Source of the DNA: Verrucomicrobiales bacterium
GTDB lineage: Bacteria > Verrucomicrobiota > Verrucomicrobiia > Verrucomicrobiales > DEV007
DNA: 64,000 bases
NCBI GenBank assembly: GCA_029213065.1
Contig: JARGPH010000024.1
Location: forward strand, 28,306 to 92,305
Direction: 5' to 3'
Below are positions 32,348-41,846 of this stretch, piece by piece (positions within the stretch are counted from its first letter, which is position 1; each line of letters opens with the position of its first letter). Position numbers and translations under genes: made by a program. The notes beneath the pieces are model-generated. The model did not search any database, was not told the origin of the DNA, and worked only from the letters and a program-made list of their open reading frames with translations.

Positions 32348-33460
32348 TTATCGAGTTTCAAGGGCCTTTCTGAGAACGGGCTCAAAAGCATCTGCCTGAC
32401 GGAGGAATCCGAGGTCATTCGGGTGCGAGCCGTCCGTGGCACCTTCATGATCATCGCCCAGTAGATCAGCTCCCGGGAGGTAGTAGAGGTCTTTTACGCC
32501 GGAGGACACGAGCTCATCGTATGCTCGAATCAGAGCCGCCCGGCTCTTGGCGTGGTGCTCGCGGCGTGATTTAAAAACCCAGGCATTGGTAAAAGTCCGG
32601 TCCTCGACGAGAACAATCGGTGTGTCGGGACGTATTTCGCGAATCTGTTTCACCAGTGAAACGGCATTCGTATCCACTTGATCTCCATTCATATTGGGAA
32701 GGCAGTCGATCACGTAGACGGAGGCATCAATCTCGGTGAGAAGGGCGCCGACTTCCGCTTCCATTTTTCCGTTTCCGGAAAATCCCAGATTGATAGTTGG
32801 CTTTTCGAGACGGCGGGAAAGGAGCGCAACATGCGTCATTCCCGGACGCGAGGCACAGGCACCGTGCGTGATCGAGGTGCCGTAGAAAACGATCGGCTTT
32901 CCTTTTTGCGGGGCAACCTGCTGATAGGTCTTTCCTTCGGGCACTTCGACTTGAATCGACTTCACTCCGTTGTAGAGGGGGAGGTAGGCGAGGTAGCTGC
33001 GCATCCCCGGGTCAAGTCCCTCGACTTTGAAGGTCACTTCCTGTCCAGTGGGTCTTGCCACCGAGACCCACTTCCATTGGCCGTCCACATCGAGCGCGTA
33101 GAGATCGACTCCGCTGACACCGGTTGCGGGCATGTGAGGCTTTGCGAGGCTGCCCGAGGTGAGAGTGTATTTAATGGTGATGTCAGGAGAATCACTGTTA
33201 AAGCGAAATGAAATTCCCGCGCTGTGACGGCTCAAATTCCAAACGTCCGGTCTCACGATCTTCTCGGCCTTGGCAGGGAGTCGGTCAAAGGGGCTCGCGA
33301 GATCGGCTCCGGTCCAACCCTGGCCCTCGGTTTGGTCCGGTGTGATCTCGTGAACTGTTACAGGTGTTTCCTCTTTGGGCTTCTCCGCGAGAGCGGTTCC
33401 TGCAGTGAGCATGAAAGCACTGCCGAAAGCGATGCGTGAGAGAATGGTGCGGTGTCTCAT
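32348..33460 (-). CDS. Exported SGNH/GDSL-type hydrolase
   Basis: A 370-residue exported esterase/lipase-type enzyme with a signal peptide of about 25 residues (ending TALA). An N-terminal beta domain (about 40-170) precedes the SGNH domain: GTSITHGACASRPG (block I, catalytic Ser), LGFSGNGKME (block II-III, with Gly and Asn) and DGSHPNDLG (block V, Asp and His). The substrate is likely an O-acetyl or acyl ester on a glycan, consistent with the many sulfatases and esterases nearby. It lies 51 bp before floA's start in coordinates, but in the same direction it is upstream of floA. Confidence 0.85.
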   Translation of the reverse strand: MRHRTILSRIAFGSAFMLTAGTALAEKPKEETPVTVHEITPDQTEGQGWTGADLASPFDRLPAKAEKIVRPDVWNLSRHSAGISFRFNSDSPDITIKYTLTSGSLAKPHMPATGVSGVDLYALDVDGQWKWVSVARPTGQEVTFKVEGLDPGMRSYLAYLPLYNGVKSIQVEVPEGKTYQQVAPQKGKPIVFYGTSITHGACASRPGMTHVALLSRRLEKPTINLGFSGNGKMEAEVGALLTEIDASVYVIDCLPNMNGDQVDTNAVSLVKQIREIRPDTPIVLVEDRTFTNAWVFKSRREHHAKSRAALIRAYDELVSSGVKDLYYLPGADLLGDDHEGATDGSHPNDLGFLRQADAFEPVLRKALETR

Positions 33461-33529
33461 TATCGGGTGGGATGGAACTGATGTCTCGCAGGCAATGGAA
33501 CCGTAGTAAGTGAACTCGTCAACCGACTA

Positions 33530-34843
33530 TCACTGTTCGGGCGTTTGCAGATCGAGCCATGCGAGTGCTTCCTCGCGCGTCTTAACCTGATTCTCCAACT
33601 GTAGATCAAATCCCTTTTCCAATATTTCGCCAAACTCCGGACCTGCTTTCCAGCCCCGCTCGATGAGATCGCGGCCATTGATGAAACGTTTCGGCATCAG
33701 CGGCTCGCTCTCAAACTCAGCCATTTTCTCTCGGACAAAATGATAGTTCTCGAAATTCTGATTGCTCCCCGCGCAGTCGACCCGGTGTAGCTCGAGTTCG
33801 TCATCAAACCGGTCTTTGGCAATGAAGCGTTTCAGCGTCGCGGTGCGCATTTTCTGCACGTCTTTGAATTTCATGTGGTTCGCGACGGCTGCTTCGACCG
33901 CTGCAATCACTTCATTGGAGTAGCGCAGTCGTTTTAATATCGTCACTGCCATCTCAGAGCCCAGCTTGTCGTGGCCATTGAATCGAATCCTGTCATCGAC
34001 TTCGTCGTAGGTATAGGTAGCGGGTTTCGCGATATCGTGAAAGAGCACCGATAGAACCAGAGGCAGACTGGCGTCTTCGGGAAGATGCCCCAGCATGAGC
34101 CGGGTGTGTTTAAAGACATCTCCCTCCGGGTGCCATTGGGGAGGTTGCTCGCAGCCTTTCAAATCGAGAATCTCCGGAAGAACCGCTTTCATCAAACCCG
34201 TCTCGACGAGAAGATCAAAGCCGCGTTGACGATGAGGGCTCAGCCATATCTTATTGAGTTCCTCCTTGATCCGCTCGGGAGCAATCTGAGCCGACTGATG
34301 GGCGAGCGACTTGATGGAGCGCATTGTCTCCGCTTCGATCTCAAATTCCAACGTGGTTGCGAAGCGCACCGCACGCAGCATTCTCAGGTAGTCTTCGGAA
34401 AACCGGTCTTCAGGGGTCCCGATAGCGCGGATCAATTGAGCATCGAGGTCCGTTTGACCATTGACGTAGTCGATCAGTTCTTCGCTCACCGGGTCAAAGA
34501 AGAGTCCGTTCACGGTGAAATCCCGCCGGCTCGCATCCTCTTTTGCGGTGGAAAATGAAACACTGTCAGGGCGACGGCCATCGGTGTAATTCCCGTCTGT
34601 TCTAAAAGTTGCGATTTCGAAGTGAAATCCGCCCTTCTTCACGAGGACGACTCCGAAATGGGCTCCCACGGTATTGGCGTGGGGAAAAAGCTTAATGACC
34701 TGCTCCGGAGTGGCACTGGTGGCAATGTCGTAGTCGCCCGGCGTTTGGCCCAGCAGTTGATCGCGGACGCAACCTCCCGCAAAGAGCGCTTCATAGCCGC
34801 TCTCCTGAAGTCTGCTGACGATCGCAATGGCTGTCTTTTTCAT
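33530..34843 (-). CDS. CCA tRNA nucleotidyltransferase / poly(A) polymerase family with HD domain
   Basis: A 437-residue class II nucleotidyltransferase that adds or repairs the CCA end of tRNAs. The N-terminal domain shows the GGCVRDQLLG loop, the two catalytic aspartates in DYDIATSA, the ATFRTDG block and RRDFTVNGLFFD. An HD domain is present at about residues 260-330 (VLSVLFHDIAKPATYTYDE and NHMKFKD), as in bacterial CCA enzymes with phosphohydrolase activity. Poly(A) polymerase is the alternative call; I judge CCA-adding more likely for a single-copy gene. It starts 9 bp after the VanX-like gene on the same strand. Confidence 0.9.
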   Translation of the reverse strand: MKKTAIAIVSRLQESGYEALFAGGCVRDQLLGQTPGDYDIATSATPEQVIKLFPHANTVGAHFGVVLVKKGGFHFEIATFRTDGNYTDGRRPDSVSFSTAKEDASRRDFTVNGLFFDPVSEELIDYVNGQTDLDAQLIRAIGTPEDRFSEDYLRMLRAVRFATTLEFEIEAETMRSIKSLAHQSAQIAPERIKEELNKIWLSPHRQRGFDLLVETGLMKAVLPEILDLKGCEQPPQWHPEGDVFKHTRLMLGHLPEDASLPLVLSVLFHDIAKPATYTYDEVDDRIRFNGHDKLGSEMAVTILKRLRYSNEVIAAVEAAVANHMKFKDVQKMRTATLKRFIAKDRFDDELELHRVDCAGSNQNFENYHFVREKMAEFESEPLMPKRFINGRDLIERGWKAGPEFGEILEKGFDLQLENQVKTREEALAWLDLQTPEQ

Positions 34844-34851
34844 ACAGAGAG

Positions 34852-35538
34852 TCAGGGCATTTTGATACCCAGATCAGCGGCGGTGACGTTGCGGATTCCG
34901 CCTTGAGCGGTCATATCGTCAAAGTGCCACCATTCCGATTCAATGGTGCGAAAGCCTACATCCCGCATCGTTTGCTGAAGCAGGTTGACCCGTTCCGCGA
35001 TTTCCGGGTCGCCTCCTGTGTAATTCGAGGCGGCACGATCTGAGAATTCGTCAAAGCGCGAAGGCATTGTCACTGCTTCGCCGTTGGTTTTGACCAGGGT
35101 CAGGTCGATAGAGATTCCGTAGCAGTGCCAGGAGAGCCCTTTGCTCGGAGGCACTACGTATTTCGGGTCCTTCACTGCATTCCAGAGCGCATGATGAGCC
35201 TCCGGCGGGCGCCAGGCATCCCAGATTTTGATCGCGTAGCCGCTTTTAGCGAGAACTGCATTGGCCTTTTTCAGCTTCTCCGCCGTGGAGCGATGCGCGA
35301 GACAGGGCATATCCTTGAGATAAAGGGGCTTGTTAGCAGCTGAGGTGATTTTATACCTCATGTCTATATAGGCACCGGGAACGGCATCTTTCACCGCGAC
35401 GAGATTGTATCGCTTTGCCTTCCTGATAATCTTATCCTCAGGATCGCCGCCGAAAAAGCGAGTCTGTCCGCCGGTGACAAGCGGCAGCGTCAACACTGTC
35501 AGGGTGATTAGGGCCGTGAATATAGGAGAACGGTTCAT
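34852..35538 (-). CDS. Exported D-alanyl-D-alanine dipeptidase (VanX/DdpX, M15D)
   Basis: A 228-residue zinc dipeptidase with a signal peptide of about 24 residues. The zinc site reads SWHCYGISIDLTL (SxHxxGxxxD), and the catalytic glutamate with the second zinc histidine reads ESEWWHF. IWDAWRPPEAH carries the conserved Arg region. The family hydrolyses free D-Ala-D-Ala; in non-resistant bacteria it is used to recycle peptidoglycan dipeptide rather than to give vancomycin resistance. No van regulator or ligase genes are nearby, so resistance should not be inferred. Confidence 0.88.
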   Translation of the reverse strand: MNRSPIFTALITLTVLTLPLVTGGQTRFFGGDPEDKIIRKAKRYNLVAVKDAVPGAYIDMRYKITSAANKPLYLKDMPCLAHRSTAEKLKKANAVLAKSGYAIKIWDAWRPPEAHHALWNAVKDPKYVVPPSKGLSWHCYGISIDLTLVKTNGEAVTMPSRFDEFSDRAASNYTGGDPEIAERVNLLQQTMRDVGFRTIESEWWHFDDMTAQGGIRNVTAADLGIKMP

Positions 35539-35695
35539 TGAATGAAGATTGAGACCGCAGTCTAGCCGGACTTCGAAGACTCGGCAATTGGCTCAGGGGG
35601 GGATTTTACCCTTTTCGGTAAAGTCACAGAAAAAGAAGCGCAATCTGGCGAGTTTGAAACTTGCCAGTTTCATTTCAATCGCTAGCATAACGTCA

Positions 35696-36151
35696 ATGAG
35701 TATGTTTTCAAAACTGAAGGGCCTTATTTTTGGCACCGACGAAAAAGCTGATGCTGCTGAAGAAGCGGCACCATCACCATCACCTGTAGCAGAAGGCGCT
35801 GAAGTTGCTGTTGAAGGCGGCGAAGCCACTGCTGCCACCGATGAGGCCACTGCCGAAGCAGCACCAACTCCTGCTCCCGTATCGGCTGTAGACGTTGAAG
35901 CTAACCTCACCAAGCTCGCAAGTGCCCATCCCGAGGACCTCGATTGGCGTCGTTCAATCGTCGATCTCATGAAACTCGTGGGAATGGACAGCAGCTACGG
36001 TGCCCGTAAAGAACTCGCTCTTGAGCTCGGCTACTCACAAGCCGACATCGACAGCAAAGGTTCCGCTGAAATGAACATGTGGCTCCACAAGGAAGTGATG
36101 AAGCAGCTTGCCGCTAATGGTGGAACTGTTCCAGCTGATCTCCTTGACTAA
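35696..36151 (+). CDS. DUF3597 family protein
   Basis: A 151-residue protein with a short N-terminal motif (MSMFSKLKGLIFGTDEK), a long alanine/proline/glutamate-rich linker (about 20-65) and a C-terminal globular domain: VDVEANLTKLASAHPEDLDWRRSIVDLMKLVGMDSSYGARKELALELGY. The last part matches the DUF3597 family, whose function is unknown; it is LysM-independent and small. I chose ATG 35696 since translation from upstream positions would add an atypical basic leader. The gene is monocistronic with a strong terminator. Confidence 0.8.
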   Translation: MSMFSKLKGLIFGTDEKADAAEEAAPSPSPVAEGAEVAVEGGEATAATDEATAEAAPTPAPVSAVDVEANLTKLASAHPEDLDWRRSIVDLMKLVGMDSSYGARKELALELGYSQADIDSKGSAEMNMWLHKEVMKQLAANGGTVPADLLD

Positions 36152-36189
36152 CAAACGACTCAATCGTTTAACTCTCTTCTTATAAATTC

Positions 36190-36226
36190 AAAGGCCGGTC
36201 TTCCCGAAAGGGAGCCGGCCTTTTTT
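36190..36226 (+). terminator. Terminator after the DUF3597 gene
   Basis: A 9-bp perfect stem, 36190-36198 with 36215-36223, and an inner short hairpin in the loop precede a T run. It lies about 40 bp after the DUF3597 stop. Confidence 0.88.
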
Positions 36227-36243
36227 GTGAGCAAAGAGATTTT

Positions 36244-36612
36244 CTATGTTGCCGTTTCATCCGCTTCCTCATCGCGGATTTCGCTCTCCCTTTCGTTTAG
36301 CTCTATAAGGGCGTCGATTCTTGCATTGGTGGCGTCGATCCTTGAGTCGATTGCGATTGAGCGCGCTTCAATGAAAATGATAGCGAGAGCGCCCAGTATG
36401 GGAAAAAGATAAGGTGATTCGGGAATAAACGTATAGATCAGAAATCCGACTACTATAAGGGAGGATGAGCCGTAGTGGATTGCACGGGACCCTTTTGCCG
36501 CTGCAAGGAGGGCTCGATGTTTCCGGCCATCTTCCAGGGCCAACTCCCCGATCAAATCCTGTTGTTCGGGGGAGAGTTGCTCTACTTGTTCTTTCGTCAA
36601 TTTCCTCATCAT
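36244..36612 (-). CDS. Small two-helix membrane protein, hypothetical
   Basis: A 122-residue protein with a charged N-terminal helix (KLTKEQVEQLSPEQQDLIGELALEDGRKHRALLAAAKGSRA), two adjacent membrane helices at about 49-68 and 70-82 (SLIVVGFLIYTFIPESPYLFPILGALAIIFIEA) and a coiled-coil tail (IDATNARIDALIELNERESEIRDEEADE). The family is not known to me. It begins 20 bp after the ThuA-cytochrome gene ends, on the same strand, so it may be cotranscribed with it. Confidence 0.6.
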   Translation of the reverse strand: MMRKLTKEQVEQLSPEQQDLIGELALEDGRKHRALLAAAKGSRAIHYGSSSLIVVGFLIYTFIPESPYLFPILGALAIIFIEARSIAIDSRIDATNARIDALIELNERESEIRDEEADETAT

Positions 36613-36631
36613 GGGGCAATTCCGTTATCTC

Positions 36632-39600
36632 CTACTTCACCGTCGCCAAATAAGCCGCTAAATCCGCGAGATCCTGCGCCGTCAATCCCAACTGATCCGC
36701 CGAAAGCATCAGCGAGCTTCTGAAATTGGCGACACGATCCACTTTCTCTTTGGGTATGATCTGGGTGAGCCCTCCCATTGATTGGATAATGACAGGGTCC
36801 TGACGGCTGATCGCGAGGCCGTGAATGTAGCCGCCTTCTTTCAACCTCACGCTTGCGCCGTTGAATCCGTGAGCAATCTCCGCTCCCGGGTCAATAACCG
36901 CGCGCAAAAACGGCTCCACTCCCTGATTGGCGACCCAGCTTCTCAAGTCGGGACCGTAGGCGACGCCATTGCCCTCGATCTGGTGACAGGTGTAGCAACG
37001 TCCCGCCGCAATCTTTCCTTTCGCGGGATCGCCATTCAGTTTCAAAATCTCCGCGATAGGGGGAAGGTTCGATTCCTTCGGCGGTTTGGGCATCGTGATC
37101 GCGGTGACGGTGACATTGTCAGGATCGTAGATGCCGAGTTCCTTGAGTTTCGCTTCGGTGCCGAAATCCTTCCATTCGCCCCAGGCGCGGGTCAGGAGCC
37201 AGCGCTTCGCGGCGAGGTCACCGTCCGCCGCGAGCTGAGCCATCGCGCTTGCGGCCGCTTCGCTGCGGGTGAAGGCAATCGTGTCGAGCGCAAGGGTGCG
37301 TTGCTCGTCGGTGAGATCCTCGTTTCCGATTCGTTCTAGCAATGCCGGAATCGCCGCGTCGGGTTGAAGTCTCCAGGTAATTCGGGCAAACTCTTTGCTC
37401 CAATTTTCAGAGGCCCGTTCCTCCTCTTTCAGTTCTTCAAAAAGAACGCCCCAGATTTCCTCCTCTGCTTCCTCAGCGGCAAGACCGCAGGCTTCGAGGT
37501 AGTAGCGGTCGTTTTGCGGCAGGAGTTGGAGCAGGTAGGGAACATATTCTTTTTTCTTCCCGACCGGCGCGTAGCGCAGTGACAGGGCGACTTCGCGTCG
37601 AATTGCGACATTGTCAGCAACAAGTCGATTCATCTGCTCGTCGCTGAAGGAGTATTCGGCATTACGCAGTGCCCGGAAGGCGAGAAGTCTTTCACCTTCA
37701 TCATCGCCCTGCAACATCTCCTCGACTTGTTTGATTCCCTTTTCGCCTGTGAAGGGGAGCAGCCAAACACCTCTCGCAGCAACGTAGGGGTTCTCCGCCT
37801 CTAACTGCCAAAACAGTTCACTGTCCTCATGGGCTTGTGCCCCCATCTCTTTAATTGCCACAAATCCGGCGTCTCTAACATTGGGAGAAGGACTGAGGAG
37901 CAGTGAATAAGGATCTTTCTGATAGGAGGCAGGCGGAACAAAATTCTTCGGGGCAATCCGGTAGATCGTTCCCGAGGTGCTGTCGTCACGATCGGCATGA
38001 CCTCCCACGCCCGGATCAAACCAGTCGCTTACGTAAAGCGCGCCGTCGGCTCCTACGAGAACATCAGAGGGACGGAAAAGCGTTCCCGGTTTCGCTTTCA
38101 TGAAGTCGTAACGCTCCATCTCGAATCCTGCACCCTTCGGCTTGGGCTGATAGCCGAAAATGACCTGGCCGCGAGCCTCGCAGCTCAGGAGAGTGCCATT
38201 ATACTTTTCGGGGAGGGCGCCGTTTTCGTAAAAAGTGATGCCGGTGGGGGAGCCGCTTCCGTAGACATCGCCCGGGGGAGTCGTTCCCGGTGAGTTCTGG
38301 CGCCAGTGTGCTTCGGGGATGGACTGGCCGGGGCGCTGGTCCGCCTGCCAGGTGCGTTTTCCATCGCGGGAAAAGAATCCGAAAAATCCGCCTTCCATCA
38401 TCCAGCTGACACGGCAGGCGGGAGGATCGTCGTTGTCATTTTGAAAAACGTCGCCGAGCGAGGTCACGGTGTGCTCGTAGGAATTGCGGAAGCCATGACC
38501 GATGATGGTGAGCCCGGTCGTGTCGCGGTTCATGCGTGCGGCGAACCCACCGGTCCAGACGCGTCCGTCATCACTGACAACACCACCCAGCTCGTGGTTG
38601 TCGTTGTAGAAAACGCCGCCGCCGCCCTGGTAGGGGCCGCCGATGGAAAAGTTTCTTCCGTCGCCATCGGTGAACTTCGCTCCACAGTTTCCCTGATTGA
38701 TATACCATTTGCCATCGGGCCCTGCCGTGACCGCGTGGAGGCTGTGGTCGTGCTGCCGGCCGTTGAAACCGGTTAAGAGTGTTTCCTTGGTGTCTTTAAC
38801 CGGATCAAATTTGAGATTGCGATCGACGTCGGTGTAAACAATCAGGCCCGGTGGCTGGGAAACGATGATCTTGTTGTCCATCACCGCGATTCCCAGAGGG
38901 GCTTCCAGTTCAGGATCCTGAACAAAGGTGTGGGAGCTGTCTGCCTGTCCGTCACCGTTGGTGTCTTCGAGGATGACGACACGATCACCGCCGGGGCGCC
39001 TTCCCGCGTGGCTGCGGTAGTTGACGCCTTCGGTGACCCAGATTCGTCCATCGGCATCGGAATCCATGTTCGTCGGGTTGAAAAGCATCGGGCTCGTCGC
39101 CCAAACCGTCACTTCGAGATCGTTGGGAACTTCAAAGAGGCCCGTGTCCACTTTCTGCGGGTCAAGGTTTGCGGGGTCGAATACGATCGGTTTGTTGCTG
39201 GCCTCCGGAGAAGGCTCGCTCGTGTAGATCGCGAAACGCACCTCTGCCGGCGTTGATTTGCCGCCGCGAATCGCGCCGCCGTCATCGAGCGCGACCTGGC
39301 CCGATACCATTGCGACCGACTTCGGCAGTTTGAAATGAATCACGGAAGGGGCATGGGTTCCGATCCCGTCTGGGTAGGTCTTGCCTTCAACGGTGAGCGC
39401 CTTGTTGTCGAAGTTCCGACCGAAGCGGGTCTGACCGAGTGATTTCGCGGACTCCCACTTCAGCTCCGAGAGCGGGATTTTACTGCCGTCCTTGAGTTGC
39501 AGCGTGGGGTTGAGCCAGTCGGACCAGTCGTGGGAAGGGCTTCCTTCGTTTGATACGACGAGGTAAAGTTCTTCGGCCCCTTTGAGATCGACCTCGAAGT

Positions 39601-40693
39601 CGGCGATCCGCTTCTCCGCGCCGCTCTTCATGACGGGGCTTTCGTAGAGGGCCGCGGGAGCCTTTTTGGATGCGTCAGGTTTTTTTTGAGCCTTCTTCTT
39701 CTTTTGAGCTGTCTCTTTCGCCTTCTTTGCTGCTTCGCGCTGTTTGAGATCTTCCATGGTCACAAACTCAGCCGGAGGCAGCTCCATGAACGCATCGACA
39801 TCGGGAAGGGGAATGCGCGGATTCGGCTTTCCGTAGTCGTCGAGGTTGGCATTCAACTCGTCCTCGGTGACTGCTTTCGAGATGACGCCCTCTGTCGGCA
39901 CCTCCATTCCCGCTACCCAGACGATCGCGTTCAGCGCGATCTTGCGAAAGCCGTCGATGGCCCAGTTGCGGTGATAGTGGCCCCCGGTGAAGCCGACCCC
40001 GCGTCCGCCGTCCTCACGCTCGATTCCCCACATCAGGGTCTGAGGCTTTCCGATCCCTTTGATCCCGTTTTCGTTCCACAGATTGATGATGCGTTTGAGG
40101 CGTTCTTTCGTCGGAATCGCGGTGACGAGGTCGAGGACCTTGCTGCGGTCTTCAGGAAAACGCATCGAGTAGTAGAACTCGTCGTAGGCGCGAACGAGGT
40201 CGGTCACGCCGTTCGAGATCGGGTGATCCGGCAGCGTCTTCAAGTCGGCGACCCAGTGAGGATTAACGGACCAACCGGTTTCGAAGGCACCGCCAATCCA
40301 GGGGCGGAAATACTTTTCACCCTGCTCCGCGCTCGGATGAACCGCGTAATGCATGAACATCAGTCCGACTCCGGCCTTTGCCAGTTCGTCGGTTTTCTCC
40401 CACCCCTTACCAACGACCTGAGTGCTGTCTGAGTATATGATGATGGCTTCGACTCCGTCGAAAACGCTCTCGTCCTCGGGCCAGCCTTTGATCACGGAAG
40501 CCTCGATGTCGAGTCCGCTTTGTTCATTGAGCGCTTTGGCGAGAAGTGAACAACCTGCGAAGAATTCGTGATCCCCCGAGGCGTGACTTCGCGGCCCTGC
40601 CAAAAAGAGAATTTTCGTCGTTTCAGCGGCGTCGCCGAGGAGCGTTCCCACGATGAAGAAAAGGGTGAGGAGTAAAGTGGTGATTGTTTTCAT
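36632..40693 (-). CDS. ThuA-like / NPCBM / PVC dehydrogenase / cytochrome c fusion protein
   Basis: A 1353-residue exported multidomain protein, the largest in the window. Order: signal peptide (1-23), ThuA-like domain (about 27-270; ILFLAGPRSHASGDHEFFAG, then MHYAVHP and FTGGHYHRNW), a lysine/alanine-rich linker (about 325-350), an NPCBM-type carbohydrate-associated domain (about 360-490, with FDNKALTVEGKTYPDGIGTHAPSVIHFKLP), a PVC beta-propeller dehydrogenase domain (about 510-900), helical repeats (about 930-1220) and a cytochrome c domain with CYTCHQ near residue 1246. ThuA relatives are trehalose-utilisation or sugar-oxidoreductase related. The protein is a likely periplasmic sugar dehydrogenase system on one chain. 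Confidence 0.88.
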   Translation of the reverse strand: MKTITTLLLTLFFIVGTLLGDAAETTKILFLAGPRSHASGDHEFFAGCSLLAKALNEQSGLDIEASVIKGWPEDESVFDGVEAIIIYSDSTQVVGKGWEKTDELAKAGVGLMFMHYAVHPSAEQGEKYFRPWIGGAFETGWSVNPHWVADLKTLPDHPISNGVTDLVRAYDEFYYSMRFPEDRSKVLDLVTAIPTKERLKRIINLWNENGIKGIGKPQTLMWGIEREDGGRGVGFTGGHYHRNWAIDGFRKIALNAIVWVAGMEVPTEGVISKAVTEDELNANLDDYGKPNPRIPLPDVDAFMELPPAEFVTMEDLKQREAAKKAKETAQKKKKAQKKPDASKKAPAALYESPVMKSGAEKRIADFEVDLKGAEELYLVVSNEGSPSHDWSDWLNPTLQLKDGSKIPLSELKWESAKSLGQTRFGRNFDNKALTVEGKTYPDGIGTHAPSVIHFKLPKSVAMVSGQVALDDGGAIRGGKSTPAEVRFAIYTSEPSPEASNKPIVFDPANLDPQKVDTGLFEVPNDLEVTVWATSPMLFNPTNMDSDADGRIWVTEGVNYRSHAGRRPGGDRVVILEDTNGDGQADSSHTFVQDPELEAPLGIAVMDNKIIVSQPPGLIVYTDVDRNLKFDPVKDTKETLLTGFNGRQHDHSLHAVTAGPDGKWYINQGNCGAKFTDGDGRNFSIGGPYQGGGGVFYNDNHELGGVVSDDGRVWTGGFAARMNRDTTGLTIIGHGFRNSYEHTVTSLGDVFQNDNDDPPACRVSWMMEGGFFGFFSRDGKRTWQADQRPGQSIPEAHWRQNSPGTTPPGDVYGSGSPTGITFYENGALPEKYNGTLLSCEARGQVIFGYQPKPKGAGFEMERYDFMKAKPGTLFRPSDVLVGADGALYVSDWFDPGVGGHADRDDSTSGTIYRIAPKNFVPPASYQKDPYSLLLSPSPNVRDAGFVAIKEMGAQAHEDSELFWQLEAENPYVAARGVWLLPFTGEKGIKQVEEMLQGDDEGERLLAFRALRNAEYSFSDEQMNRLVADNVAIRREVALSLRYAPVGKKKEYVPYLLQLLPQNDRYYLEACGLAAEEAEEEIWGVLFEELKEEERASENWSKEFARITWRLQPDAAIPALLERIGNEDLTDEQRTLALDTIAFTRSEAAASAMAQLAADGDLAAKRWLLTRAWGEWKDFGTEAKLKELGIYDPDNVTVTAITMPKPPKESNLPPIAEILKLNGDPAKGKIAAGRCYTCHQIEGNGVAYGPDLRSWVANQGVEPFLRAVIDPGAEIAHGFNGASVRLKEGGYIHGLAISRQDPVIIQSMGGLTQIIPKEKVDRVANFRSSLMLSADQLGLTAQDLADLAAYLATVK

Positions 40694-40717
40694 TATGCAA
40701 AAGAGGGAGGGGGCAGG

Positions 40718-41773
40718 CTATTTTCCGCTTTCGGATTCACCTTTTTCTGTTTCGAACATGATGGGATTGTCGATTTTCCAAACCGCAGGCTGCCCCAGTC
40801 GTTGAGAGTTGAGCCAGTTCAAGGCGGCTTCGTGGATGATCTCGTGACCGCCGTCGAAAATCGTGATTCGAGTGGGGCCGTTCACTTTTCGGAAAACGGG
40901 CTGGTTGATTCCATAAAGGGGATCTTCAGCGACTTCGTGATCCGGGAACTGCTGCGTTTTAAACCATGTTTTCATCTGAGCGTCAGAGAAACGATTCGGC
41001 GCGGGGACGACCGCATTCCATGCCTCGAGGGAATGAGTGAAAGGAACGCTGCCCCCGAAGAAATTATCTTCTTTCCGGCTCGATCTGCCGTCGTTGACCC
41101 CGTGGTTGATGTCCAGGTTGACCTTCCCGGCAGCGGGTAGCCACGTCACCGGAGAACGATGCCTGGCCGACGCGCTTCGCTTCGGGCTTGATTGAGGCGT
41201 TCCGCCGAGGGCTGACTCAATATGCCTCGCGTAGGCACTGAATGAGCGATTGTCAGTGCATTGCTGATGCCACTTGGCGATGTCTGAAATCCCGCACCAG
41301 GCGGAAACACCCGCCCAGAGTTCCGGAGCGCGAGCCGCCATGAGCAGTGAGGCATGTCCGCCGCCGGAAACGCCGATGCAGTAGATGCGGTCAACGTCGA
41401 TATTGGCCTGAGTTTTCGCAAATTCCACCGCACTGAGAATGTCTTCGACGACGAGATCGGAACCGAGTGCTTCGGGCGTGTTATTTTTGCCCCGGAAATT
41501 CGGGTGAATAAACGCCCAGCCCATTTGCTGACACCAACGAGCGTAGACCGCTTCGCCGCCGGCCTGCTTGTAGTCGTTCGACCAGGTGTGCAGCGCGACG
41601 AGAAGCGGGAGCGGGCCGTTCGTCTCCGCCGGAACTTCGAAGAGTGCCGGTTGTTCGGTGTTGTCGGCGGCGGAGAGGTAGGTCACGGCTTTAACACCCG
41701 CTGGGTAACCTTTGACCTGAGCGAAAGCGGGAGTGGATAGCATGAAGAGAAAGGCGAGAGTAAGAAAACGCAT
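40718..41773 (-). CDS. Exported alpha/beta-hydrolase (esterase/peptidase-type)
   Basis: A 351-residue exported hydrolase with a signal peptide (MRFLTLAFLFMLSTPAFA). The alpha/beta-hydrolase nucleophile elbow is GVSGGG (Ser about 139, in IYCIGVSGGGHASLLMAARAP) and a C-terminal FDGGHEIIHEAALNWLNSQ holds the catalytic His. The acid residue is not certain. Enzymes of this type remove ferulate or acetate from plant- or algal-type polysaccharides, or act as peptidases. It lies in a minus-strand run with a sialate O-acetylesterase and a LamG protein, which suits a glycan-ester degrading role. Confidence 0.78.
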   Translation of the reverse strand: MRFLTLAFLFMLSTPAFAQVKGYPAGVKAVTYLSAADNTEQPALFEVPAETNGPLPLLVALHTWSNDYKQAGGEAVYARWCQQMGWAFIHPNFRGKNNTPEALGSDLVVEDILSAVEFAKTQANIDVDRIYCIGVSGGGHASLLMAARAPELWAGVSAWCGISDIAKWHQQCTDNRSFSAYARHIESALGGTPQSSPKRSASARHRSPVTWLPAAGKVNLDINHGVNDGRSSRKEDNFFGGSVPFTHSLEAWNAVVPAPNRFSDAQMKTWFKTQQFPDHEVAEDPLYGINQPVFRKVNGPTRITIFDGGHEIIHEAALNWLNSQRLGQPAVWKIDNPIMFETEKGESESGK

Positions 41774-41805
41774 TTTGAATTGAAGTGTTTTTAGGGAATC
41801 TGGTC

Positions 41806-41836
41806 AACCCTGTCAGGTCAACGACTCAACAGGGTT
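41806..41836. repeat. Inverted AACCCTGT pair between two esterase genes
   Basis: AACCCTGTC at 41806-41814 and AACAGGGTT at 41828-41836 form an inverted pair whose arms start 22 bp apart, in the gap between the alpha/beta-hydrolase and sialate O-acetylesterase genes. The intervening bases (AGGTCAACGACTC) resemble those in other copies. Being a palindrome, it could also fold as a hairpin. Confidence 0.6.
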
Positions 41837-41846
41837 AAATCCTATC

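Noticed and set aside
34852-35538. Vancomycin resistance gene cluster
   Set aside because: The VanX-like dipeptidase has no vanH/vanA/vanR/vanS neighbours; a wall-recycling role is more likely.
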